This document shows positions 1-6,796 of a DNA stretch of 64,000 bases, one piece after another. The notes under the pieces are model-generated. The model saw only the letters and a list, made by a program, of their open reading frames with translations, ran no database searches and was not told the DNA's origin. Position 1 is the stretch's first letter. Each line of letters starts with the position of its first letter. The stretch is from Methylobacterium sp. J-030 (GTDB taxonomy: Bacteria; Pseudomonadota; Alphaproteobacteria; Rhizobiales; Beijerinckiaceae): positions 86,235 through 150,234 of the forward strand of contig NZ_JAKSYM010000351.1 in assembly GCF_022829545.1 (NCBI RefSeq), written 5' to 3'. The translations under genes and the position numbers were made by a program.

Positions 1-1
1 C

Positions 2-202
2 ATCGGCCTCGCGACGGCGACCATCGGCTCGACGGTGGCGGCCAGCACGCTCGGCGAGGTGATCATCTCGGGCCTGCTCACGGGCAACACCGCCTACGTC
101 CTGCAGGGCGGCCTCGTGGTCTCGGCGCTCGCCATCCTGATCGACGCGGCGCTGCGCGCGCTCGAACGGGTTGCAGCGCGGCGATCTGGATTTCCTTCCT
201 AG
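2..202 (+). CDS. Osmoprotectant-type ABC transporter permease, C-terminal fragment
   Basis: Only the last 66 codons lie in the window and the gene starts before base 1. The readable end has a glycine-rich stretch (STVAASTLGEVIISGLLTGN) followed by a hydrophobic helix (about residues 34-50 of the fragment) and a basic tail. This pattern is typical of the end of OpuB/ProW-type inner-membrane permeases, which import glycine betaine, choline or other osmoprotectants with an ATPase and a binding protein. No partner subunit is visible downstream, so any others must lie to the left. Substrate cannot be told from this fragment, and another BPD-type permease is possible. Confidence 0.55.
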   Translation: MGLATATIGSTVAASTLGEVIISGLLTGNTAYVLQGGLVVSALAILIDAALRALERVAARRSGFPS

Positions 203-458
203 AATCGACTAACGGTCTTGCGGGACCGTACGCGCGGTCCTGGGGCTTGGAATCCCCTGTCTGATGGTTGGTGCCGACCAGAACGGCACTTGCACCTTGA
301 CCATACGGTCGGGGAGCCTGCGACGTATGTCCAGGCGTTCCGGCGCTAAAGGTCGTAGGGACCGTTCAGACACGGTTTTCCAACTCCCCGACTCGGGATG
401 GTCGAAGGCTCGTTCGCGGGGGCGTACCGCGGACCATAGCCGGCCTGGAGGGCGGGTG
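203..458. other. Intergenic region, no gene seen
   Basis: This is GC-rich non-coding sequence after the permease stop. Open frames exist on both strands but have no ribosome binding site or recognisable protein content. I see no clear terminator hairpin with a T-run and no known RNA family. Confidence 0.4.
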
Positions 459-677
459 ATGGCTCCCATCGATCCCGAGTTGCGGATGCGCCAGCTCGCA
501 GAACTGCGCGCAGCCTACGACGCCAGCCCCGACATCGGGGACGACCCCGTCGAGAACAGCACGGCGCGGCATTCGCGGGTGCTGCTGGGGCGGATCCTCC
601 GCGCCCTCAGCGGCCCGCACGGCAGCGCGTGCGGACCGGAAAGCCGGCCGGTCGGCAAGGCCTGCGCCGACGCTTGA
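459..677 (+). CDS. Small hypothetical protein (72 aa)
   Basis: The ATG at 459 follows a GGAGGGCGGG purine run and opens a 72-codon frame. The first 30 residues (MAPIDPELRMRQLAELRAAY and on) look like a short amphipathic helix with alternating charged and hydrophobic residues. The rest is basic and low in complexity. I do not recognise a family. The frame is open for another 65 codons upstream of this ATG without a better start, so the start rests on the ribosome binding site. It may be a spurious frame in GC-rich DNA: an overlapping minus-strand frame is just as long. Confidence 0.35.
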   Translation: MAPIDPELRMRQLAELRAAYDASPDIGDDPVENSTARHSRVLLGRILRALSGPHGSACGPESRPVGKACADA

Positions 678-1120
678 GGCGTCGCCGTGTCGGGCAGCCT
701 TCAATCCCGAGCCGCGATCGCATGAACGATCCCGCCCCGCAGGGCGCAGCAAGGTCGAGTCCGGCCCGAACACATGGCTCGATGCATGGAACAGAATATT
801 CTTCGATCGGATCGACCTCTTTATCTCCGATGGTATGAATATCATCTGGATATCTGACCTGCTTATCCGCATCAACGTCACAAATCGTCGGATGCATCGC
901 AATATAAATGCTATGCTTATTTCTAAAATAAAACAATCATCCAATTATTGTTCGAATACGGTCAAATAAATTACGATCTCGCAGTATTCGAAAAATATAC
1001 TGTTGAATCGATGAGATAATTGTATCACGCTACCCGCGGCGCCGATGATTCGGTCGGCCAGACTTCGGCAAGGAAGCCCCTCGCCGGCCCATCTTGCATG
1101 CGCCAGATCGGGAGGTCGTC
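678..1120. other. Intergenic region with a strongly AT-rich core
   Basis: Bases about 820-1025 are far richer in A and T than the surrounding DNA, with runs such as TTATTTCTAAAATAAAACAA and ATTATTGTTCGAATACGG. No reading frame of interest crosses it. It could hold the promoter of the exported protein gene at 1121, but I cannot place -35 and -10 boxes with confidence. Confidence 0.5.
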
Positions 1121-1687
1121 ATGATGTGCAGAGAGATCGTGTTCGCAGCATCCGTGATACAGTCGGTGGCGTTCGGCCTGCTGCTTCTGGGTCCCGTCCC
1201 GGCGGGCGCCGAGGACATGCCGCGGCAGGGTGATTTCCGGATCACCTACACCTCGACCGTGCCGGCGGCGCCGAAGCCCGTCACCATCGGCGAGAACCGC
1301 GTCGCCTCGGCCACGATCAACATGATGACCGCGGTCAACGAGTCCGGCGGCAAGCTCCTGCACAACATGGCCGGGCGCTGCACCTCTGCGCCGACGATCG
1401 ACAATGGCGCCAAGACCCTGGAGAACCACGGCTATTGCGACTACGTCGACGCCGACGGCGACCACGTGTTCGAGAAGTGGGACTACCCGCTCCAGCCGCT
1501 CGCCGCAATGAACGAGGGGACGGGCGAGTGGATCGGCGGCACCGGCAAGTTCGCGGGCCTGTCGGGCACGATGACGATCCGCTCGCGCCGGCTGAACACC
1601 CTGACGGACGGGGCGGTCCAGGTGGTTGGCGAGAAGCTCGGCCACTACAGCCTCACCGACACGGTGGCGAGCGCCAAGCCGGATTGA
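1121..1687 (+). CDS. Exported hypothetical protein (188 aa)
   Basis: A classical Sec signal peptide is visible: a short N-terminus, a hydrophobic core (VFAASVIQSVAFGLLLLG) and a likely cut after PAGAED-type residues near position 33. The mature part has beta-rich, Gly/Thr-rich segments (GTGEWIGGTGKFAGLSGTMT) like the small barrel proteins that resemble allene-oxide-cyclase/avidin folds. Two Cys residues flank the middle region. Role unknown; it probably sits in the periplasm. The start is taken at 1121 because GGAGG lies at 1111-1115; the ATG at 1124 is equally possible. An earlier ATG at 1094 lacks a ribosome binding site. Confidence 0.7.
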   Translation: MMCREIVFAASVIQSVAFGLLLLGPVPAGAEDMPRQGDFRITYTSTVPAAPKPVTIGENRVASATINMMTAVNESGGKLLHNMAGRCTSAPTIDNGAKTLENHGYCDYVDADGDHVFEKWDYPLQPLAAMNEGTGEWIGGTGKFAGLSGTMTIRSRRLNTLTDGAVQVVGEKLGHYSLTDTVASAKPD

Positions 1688-1730
1688 GAGGAACCGGGAC
1701 GGCGGGCCGTCCCGGCGCTATACGCGCCCC

Positions 1731-2162
1731 ATGACGCCCGCCGATCGAGACCGGTTCGAGAAGTGCCTCGCGCTTGCCGCGCAGGGCGCCACAGCGGGCG
1801 AGCGCGCGGCCGCACAGGCCGCCGCCGCGCGCATCGCCGCGGGCGCCGGCCTGACCCTCGCCGAGGCGATCCGCGCCGTCCGACCAGCGCGGGCGGAATC
1901 CGGATCCCGATCGGCACCCCGGCGTCCCTATGCCTGGGCCCAGCCCAAGGAGCCGGTGACGCCGATCACGGTCGAGGAATTGCTGCGCCAGAAGGCCGAG
2001 ACCGAGGCCTGGCGCAAGCGGGCCGCCGCCCGGGCCAAGCAACGGCGCCGGCAGGTGCAGCCGGATGAGGAGGCCTACGCGGCCGAGCAGCGCGCCCGGC
2101 AGGCCGAGCGCGACCGCGCCTGGGCGCAGGCGCGCGCCGGGGCCTCATCCGACGACCCGTAG
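1731..2162 (+). CDS. Hypothetical protein with DUF2786-like N-terminus (143 aa)
   Basis: The first 45 residues (DRFEKCLALAAQGATAGERA and on) form two short helices in which Ala and Gly repeat. They resemble the helical N-terminal segment of DUF2786-like proteins, which often start with a K/CLLALA..T..GE.AAA pattern. The C-terminal half is rich in Ala, Arg, Glu and Gln and would form a long charged helix or coiled coil. No enzyme motif is seen. The stop lies 10 bases from the convergent binding-protein gene at 2172. The frame is open upstream to 1626, but the ATG at 1731 is the first plausible start after the preceding gene. Confidence 0.55.
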   Translation: MTPADRDRFEKCLALAAQGATAGERAAAQAAAARIAAGAGLTLAEAIRAVRPARAESGSRSAPRRPYAWAQPKEPVTPITVEELLRQKAETEAWRKRAAARAKQRRRQVQPDEEAYAAEQRARQAERDRAWAQARAGASSDDP

Positions 2163-2171
2163 GGCGCCGTC

Positions 2172-3401
2172 CTACTTCGTCACGAGGCTGCAGGTGCTCT
2201 CCGACAGGGGCTGGAACGCCTGATCGCCCGGGATGGTCTTCAGGATCCTGTAAAAATCCCACGGCCCCTTGGACTCGCCAGGCGTCTTCACCTGCGCGAG
2301 GTACATGTCGTGGACCATCCGGCCGTCGACGCGCAGGCTCGCGTTGCGGGCGAAAAAGTCCTGGATCGGCAATGCGCGCATCGTGGCCATGACCTTGAGG
2401 CCGTCATCCGTCCCGGCGGCCTCGGCGGCCTTCAGGAAGTGGAGCACGGCCGAGTAGTCGCCGGCCTGCACCATGGTGGGCATGCGCCCGCCCATCCGCT
2501 CGCCGAAACGCTTCGCGAAAGCCCGGGTCTGGTCGTCCAGGTCCCAGTAGAACCCGGTCGTCAGGATCATGCCCTGGGCGTCCTTGAGACCGACCGAGTG
2601 GATGTCGGTCAGGAAGATGTTGAGCCCGCCGAGCGTCTGGCCGCCCTGCGGGATGCCGAACTCGCTCGCTTGCTTGATGGTGTTGATCGTGTCGGCGCCC
2701 GCATTGGCCATGCCGATGATCTTGGCGCCCGACCCCTGCGCCTGCAGCAGGTAGGACGAGAAATCGGCATTGGGGAACGGGTGCTTGACCGAGCCCAGCA
2801 CTGTGCCGCCCTTCGCCTTCACCACCCGGGTGACCTGCGCCTCCAGGTCGTGCCCGAAGGTGTAGTCGGCGGTGATGAAGAACCACGTGTTCTTCGGGTC
2901 GTCCGCCAGCGCGGTCGCGGTGCCAGCCGCCAGCGCGTAGGTATCCCAGGTCCAGTGGGCGCCGGTCGGCGAGCAGGCTGAATTGGTCAGCGCCATGGAG
3001 CCGGCACCGGAATTGATGTCGATCTTGCCCTTGGCGCGGGCGACCTCGCGCACGGCGAGGCCCGCCACCGAGGAGTTGGTGTCGAAGATCGCGTCGACGC
3101 CCTCGGTATCGAACCAACGGCGGGCGATCGCGGAGGCGATATCGGCCTTGTTCTGGTGGTCGGCGAAGATCAGCTCGACCTTGCGGCCGTTGATCGGGCG
3201 GCCGAAATCCTCGACCGCGAGTTGCGCCGCCGTCACCGAGCCCCGGCCGGCGAGGTCCGAATAGCCGCCCGACATGTCGGTCAGGACGCCGATCTTGATG
3301 CCGCCGTCGGCGTACTGGGCGCGGGCCGGCGCGGCGGCGAGACAGGCCGCGAAGGCGGCGGCCAGGGCCGCGCCACGGCGCCGCGCGATTCGATTCGACA
3401 T
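2172..3401 (-). CDS. ABC transporter substrate-binding protein, branched-chain amino acid type (409 aa)
   Basis: This is a periplasmic type I binding protein (Peripla_BP_6 family). An N-terminal signal peptide (RRRGAALAAAFAACLAAAPARA) is cut near residue 28. The mature protein opens with IKIGVLTDMSGGYSDLAGRG, the usual first strand and ligand loop of Leu/Ile/Val-binding-like proteins. Later come typical segments such as VELIFADHQNKADIA and GADTINTIKQASEFGI. Length is normal for the family. These proteins capture amino acids, amides, urea or aromatic acids for ABC importers, but no permease or ATPase gene is next to it, so its partner and ligand are unknown. The annotated start gives a complete signal peptide. 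Confidence 0.9.
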   Translation of the reverse strand: MSNRIARRRGAALAAAFAACLAAAPARAQYADGGIKIGVLTDMSGGYSDLAGRGSVTAAQLAVEDFGRPINGRKVELIFADHQNKADIASAIARRWFDTEGVDAIFDTNSSVAGLAVREVARAKGKIDINSGAGSMALTNSACSPTGAHWTWDTYALAAGTATALADDPKNTWFFITADYTFGHDLEAQVTRVVKAKGGTVLGSVKHPFPNADFSSYLLQAQGSGAKIIGMANAGADTINTIKQASEFGIPQGGQTLGGLNIFLTDIHSVGLKDAQGMILTTGFYWDLDDQTRAFAKRFGERMGGRMPTMVQAGDYSAVLHFLKAAEAAGTDDGLKVMATMRALPIQDFFARNASLRVDGRMVHDMYLAQVKTPGESKGPWDFYRILKTIPGDQAFQPLSESTCSLVTK

Positions 3402-3550
3402 GGACTTCCTCCCCTCTGGTTGCTTGTTTTTTTATGGTTCCGATGACGCGGCCTGTCGGCGCCTCGTACTACAGCCGGGATTCCCAGTTCGAGCGTAGCG
3501 GGCGGTGCAAACACCCCTCCCCCCTGCGGGGAGAGGGCTCCGGCGCCCAC

Positions 3551-3574
3551 GGATCTCGGGCCTGCCCGAGATCC
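3551..3574. repeat. Perfect inverted repeat, 10-bp stem
   Basis: GGATCTCGGG and CCCGAGATCC flank a CCTG loop. It lies 11 bases before a second perfect hairpin. Confidence 0.8.
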
Positions 3575-3585
3575 GACCTTTGTTG

Positions 3586-3611
3586 CCCCAGTCGGGCAGG
3601 CCCGACTGGGG
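3586..3611. repeat. Perfect inverted repeat, 11-bp stem
   Basis: CCCCAGTCGGG and CCCGACTGGGG flank a CAGG loop. Its loop is the mirror of the loop in the hairpin at 3551, so the two form a matched pair. Confidence 0.8.
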
Positions 3612-3656
3612 ATGTCGCCGGAGCAAGGCGGCAGCCGAAGGTGAGCGACCGTGCAG

Positions 3657-3776
3657 CCCGGTCAGCACCGCGTTGGTCAGGGCTCGGATCGGCCGCAACG
3701 GGTGGTCGGCAGGAACGCGCTCTTCGAGCCGCACATAGCTGAACAGGTTGGTCGATCCTCCCTCACGCCCGCGCAT
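3657..3776 (-). pseudogene. IS5/IS1182-like transposase, N-terminal remnant (about 40 codons)
   Basis: The reading frame starts MRGREGGSTNLFSYVRLEER and continues VPADHPLRPIRALTNAVL. This is the characteristic start of IS5/IS1182-group transposases (LFSYV..E.RVP.DHPLR.IR). After about residue 42 the frame runs into unrelated repeat sequence, so nearly the whole transposase, including its DDE residues, is gone. It abuts a second, unrelated transposase remnant at 3780, which points to nested or successive insertions followed by deletion. Confidence 0.7.
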
Positions 3777-3779
3777 CGC

Positions 3780-4236
3780 TCACCCCCCAACGCCGCCGGC
3801 AGAGTGAATCATCTCGCAAGCCACGCCGCCACCGACTTTTGCAGCAGTCTTCCGGAGCGTGATGCCGACCACCATGCGCCGGACGCGGCCGTTGAAGCGC
3901 TTGATCATGCCGTTGGTTTTGGATGTGTAGGAGCGCGTCTTGCGATGCTGCGCGCCGCGCCGGTCGTAGACCGCCTCGAACGCATCGGCCGTGGAGCAGG
4001 AGCCGCGGTCGGTGAGCACGTGGGTGACCTTGAACGGAAAGGCCCTGAGCGCGTCCATGAGGAAGGCCACCGCCGGGCCCGTGGTGTCGTCCTTGATGGC
4101 GACATGCCCACGGCGCGCGGCACCACCGATGGCGACGTACAAGTCGCGTTTGTGCGGGATGCGGTCGCAGTCCTACAGCTGGGGTAGGTGGTTTACATCC
4201 CCGTGGAGAACGCCGACCTCGTAGTTCTTTTTGCGT
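3780..4236 (-). pseudogene. IS481-like transposase remnant, inactivated
   Basis: About 150 codons of an IS481-type DDE transposase core can be read on the minus strand just downstream of cheB. They start at LHGDVNHLPQL (first catalytic Asp) and are interrupted by an in-frame TAG at 4173-4175. They resume with DLYVAIGGAARRG, VTHVLTDRGS (second Asp) and TNGMIKRFNGRV. The third catalytic residue, normally Glu in TNGMVERFNGR, reads Lys here. The C-terminus then degenerates (RMVVGITLRKTAAKVGGG) and stops. Both the stop codon and the E-to-K change make it non-functional. No clear terminal inverted repeats are visible. Confidence 0.75.
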
Positions 4237-4249
4237 TGGGAGAACGGCC

Positions 4250-5347
4250 TCACGCCTGCTGGCGCAGGCTCGGCATCGTGCCGAAGCGGACGATCTCGTC
4301 GTGCATCCGGCCCAGTGGGAGTACCTTCGCGACCGCGCCGCGCTCGATCGCCTCTTTGGGCATGCCGAAGACCACGCAGCTCTCCTCGTCCTGCGCGACG
4401 GTCAGCGCACCAGCCCGGCGCATCTCCAGGAGGCCCGTAGCACCGTCGTCGCCCATCCCGGTCATCAGGATGCCGAGCGCGTTGGTGCCGGCGCATTGTG
4501 CCGCCGACCGGAACATCACGTCGACCGAGGGCCTGTGGCGCGAGACCAGCGGCCCGTCCCGCACCGCGACGCTGTAGCGGTTGCCGGTGCGCTGGACCAG
4601 CAGGTGCCGGCCACCCGGCGCAATCAGGGCCTGCCCGGGCAGCACCGCGTCGCCGTCCGTCGCCTCCTTGACGGAGATGGCGCAGAGACCGTCCAGCCGC
4701 TTGGCGAAGGCGGCGGTGAAGCGTTCGGGCATGTGCTGGACGACGACGAGGCCGGGACAATCCTCCGGCAGTACGTCCAGCACGTCGCGCAGCGCTTCCG
4801 TTCCCCCGGTCGAGGCGCCGATGCAGACGATCCGCTCCGTCCCGGCGACCGGCCGGGCGCGGGCGAAGGGCGGCAACATGGCGTCGGCCGTCAGCTTCTT
4901 CTCGATCGGGCGACCCGGCGGTCGGACCGGGCGCAGCTTGGCCCGGGCGGCCGCCCGCACAGCGTCGCAGACCCGCACCGAGGATTCGAGCAGGAACTGC
5001 CGCGTGTCGGCTCGGGGCTTCGGCACCACGTCGACGGCGCCTGCCTCCAGCACGTCGAACAGCGTCCGAGAGCCCTGCTCGGTGAGGGCCGAGCAGACGA
5101 TCACGGGGATCGGCCGCTGGGCCATGATCTTCCGCAGGAACGTCAGCCCGTCCATGCGCGGCATCTCGAGATCGAGGAGGATGACGTCGGGCATCTCGTC
5201 CTGGATGCGCCGTGCCGCGATGAACGGATCCGCCGCCGTACCGAGGATCGTGATGTCGGGCGCCGCATCCAGGATGCTGACGAGCGTCTGCCGGACCGAG
5301 GCCGAATCGTCCACGATCAGCACGCGGATCGGGTCCTGCCGGCTCAT
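4250..5347 (-). CDS. cheB: Chemotaxis protein-glutamate methylesterase/glutaminase CheB (365 aa)
   Basis: CheB removes methyl groups from receptor glutamates and deamidates glutamines, resetting the sensory array in the cytoplasm. An N-terminal receiver domain (about 1-125) has the acidic pair D13/D14, phospho-acceptor D59 and K110. A linker leads to the esterase domain (about 170-360) with the catalytic triad visible as S179 (IGASTGG), H205 (VQHMPERF) and D301 (MGDDGA). Length is normal. Its ATG overlaps the cheR stop by 4 bases, so it is the last gene of the cheA-cheW-mcp-cheW-cheR-cheB operon. Downstream lie only transposase remnants. Confidence 0.97.
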   Translation of the reverse strand: MSRQDPIRVLIVDDSASVRQTLVSILDAAPDITILGTAADPFIAARRIQDEMPDVILLDLEMPRMDGLTFLRKIMAQRPIPVIVCSALTEQGSRTLFDVLEAGAVDVVPKPRADTRQFLLESSVRVCDAVRAAARAKLRPVRPPGRPIEKKLTADAMLPPFARARPVAGTERIVCIGASTGGTEALRDVLDVLPEDCPGLVVVQHMPERFTAAFAKRLDGLCAISVKEATDGDAVLPGQALIAPGGRHLLVQRTGNRYSVAVRDGPLVSRHRPSVDVMFRSAAQCAGTNALGILMTGMGDDGATGLLEMRRAGALTVAQDEESCVVFGMPKEAIERGAVAKVLPLGRMHDEIVRFGTMPSLRQQA

Positions 5348-6189
5348 TGGAACATGTCTCCCGTCCGGCGGAAGATGGTCGAGGCGACCTGCTCCAGGCC
5401 CGGCACGCCGGCGCCCGCCATCGACTCGGAATGGCCGACGATGAGGAACCCGCCGGGACGCAGATGCGAGCCCAGCCGCTGCAGCACCGTCTTCTGTGTG
5501 GCTTTGTCAAAATAGATCAGCACGTTGCGGCAAAACACGATGTCGACGTCCCGATCGACCGGGTAGACCTGATCCATCAGGTTGAGGTTCTGGAACTGCA
5601 CCCGGTTGCGCAGTTCGGGCACGATCCGCCCCAGCTTCTGCGCCGGATCCCGGGAGGCCATGACGTAGCGTCGGCGGACCTGCGGTGGCACGGCCGCCAG
5701 CATCTCGTCGGGATAGACGGCATCCGTCGCGACCTTCAGAACCTCGCTGGAGACGTCGGTGCCGAGAATCGCGTAGGTGAACGGATATCCGCTGGCGACC
5801 ATGTCCTGCAGCACCATCGCAAGCGTGTAGGCCTCCGCCCCCGTTGAGGCGGCCGCGCTCCAGAGCTTGAGGCGCGGGCGGCCGACGACGCCCCGGCATA
5901 GGAGCGGGACCAGATCGTCGCGCAGAAGATCGAAGTGGGCCGGCTCCCGGAAGAAATCCGTCTTGTTCGTCGTGATGCAATCGACGATGTGGCCGAATTC
6001 CTCCGTCAGATGACCGTCGTCGAACAGATATCGGCCGTAATCGTCCAGGCTCCCGAAGTCGAGCGCGCGCATGCGCTTGCGCAGCCGCCCCTCCAGCATG
6101 GTCCGCTTCGCCGGCGGCATCTGGATCCCGACCCGCTCCTGCACGAGATCGGCGACGGTGCGGAAATGACGGTCGTTCAACTGCGGCAT
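5344..6189 (-). CDS. cheR: Chemotaxis receptor methyltransferase CheR (281 aa)
   Basis: CheR transfers methyl groups from S-adenosylmethionine to receptor glutamates. The N-terminal helical domain (FRTVADLVQERVGIQMPPAK) is followed by TTNKTDFFREPAHF, the family signature. The SAM-binding domain has LWSAAASTGAEAYTLAM and DVDIVFCRNVLIYFD, both diagnostic. The frame is open for 63 codons upstream, but the ATG at 6189 begins the conserved protein and gives the usual length. It lies 22 bases after cheW and its stop overlaps the cheB start (ATGA), so translation is probably coupled. Confidence 0.96.
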   Translation of the reverse strand: MPQLNDRHFRTVADLVQERVGIQMPPAKRTMLEGRLRKRMRALDFGSLDDYGRYLFDDGHLTEEFGHIVDCITTNKTDFFREPAHFDLLRDDLVPLLCRGVVGRPRLKLWSAAASTGAEAYTLAMVLQDMVASGYPFTYAILGTDVSSEVLKVATDAVYPDEMLAAVPPQVRRRYVMASRDPAQKLGRIVPELRNRVQFQNLNLMDQVYPVDRDVDIVFCRNVLIYFDKATQKTVLQRLGSHLRPGGFLIVGHSESMAGAGVPGLEQVASTIFRRTGDMFQ

Positions 6190-6211
6190 GATCGGGTTCC
6201 CGGCCGGGCCG

Positions 6212-6685
6212 TCATGCGGCGAGGGATGGCGTGAGCAGGGCCGGATCATCGCCCGCCATGAGCGCCTCAAGGTCGAACACCACCACGAAAGCGTCGCCCT
6301 TCCGGCCGATGCCGGCGATGTAGCGGGAGCGCCAGCGGCCACCGACATTGGGAGCCGCCTCCAGTTCTGCTTGGTCAAGTTCCGTGACCTCGATCACGCG
6401 ATCCGCCACGAAGCCGACGCGTCTGGCGCCCGCGCCCTGGGGGATGTTCAGCAGGATGATGCGGGTCGACGGCGTCACGGGGATCGACGGCAGGCCGAGC
6501 TTGGTCCGCAGGTCGACCACCGGGTAGCTCTGTCCCCGGACGTCGATCATGCCGACCAGGAAGGGGGGCGCCTGCGGAAGGGCGGCCGGCACCCGGTAAT
6601 CCAGGATCTCGTGAACGGACGCGATGTCGATCCCGAAGATCTCCCGATCGAGACCGAGGGTGAGATACTGCCATATGCTGGACAT
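6212..6685 (-). CDS. cheW: Chemotaxis coupling protein CheW (157 aa)
   Basis: CheW bridges receptors and the CheA kinase in the cytoplasmic signalling array. The single CheW/SH3-like domain is recognisable from YLTLGLDREIFGIDIASVHE at the start, then PFLVGMIDVRGQSYPVVDLR, the typical core motif, and VGFVADRVIEVTELD. Length is normal. It sits between mcp (111-base gap) and cheR (22-base gap). A second CheW is encoded on the other side of the mcp gene. The two differ clearly in sequence, so they may not be interchangeable. Confidence 0.95.
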   Translation of the reverse strand: MSSIWQYLTLGLDREIFGIDIASVHEILDYRVPAALPQAPPFLVGMIDVRGQSYPVVDLRTKLGLPSIPVTPSTRIILLNIPQGAGARRVGFVADRVIEVTELDQAELEAAPNVGGRWRSRYIAGIGRKGDAFVVVFDLEALMAGDDPALLTPSLAA

Positions 6686-6796
6686 TCCGGTCTCCGGTTC
6701 TCTCGCCGCCGGCGCCCCGCTGGCGAGGCACCGGATCCGCGACGGCGGCGTGTCTGTATCGATCGTATTGGGCGCGGGGCACGGGCCCCGCGCCGC

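Larger units (their letters stand above)
3402..3656. repeat. Intergenic repeat with two perfect hairpins
   Basis: The region begins with a GC-rich arm (about 3512-3540, CCTCCCCCCTGCGGGGAGAGG) like the ends of the element at 26661-26870. It is followed by two perfect inverted repeats with 4-base loops: 3551-3574 (10-bp stem) and 3586-3611 (11-bp stem). The tail (GTGAGCGACCGTGC near 3640) also matches the other element loosely. No gene is seen. The hairpins could also stop transcription from the left, but there is no T-run. Confidence 0.6.

Noticed and set aside
264..458. N-terminal extension of the small frame starting at 264
   Set aside because: No ribosome binding site at 264 and Arg/Ser-rich, non-protein-like sequence; the ATG at 459 has a good site.
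366..944. 192-codon minus-strand frame
   Set aside because: It crosses AT-rich non-coding DNA, has no family features and no start signal.
4301..5515. 404-codon plus-strand frame opposite cheB
   Set aside because: It is the antisense shadow of cheB; composition is His/Arg/Pro-rich as expected from GC-rich complementary frames.
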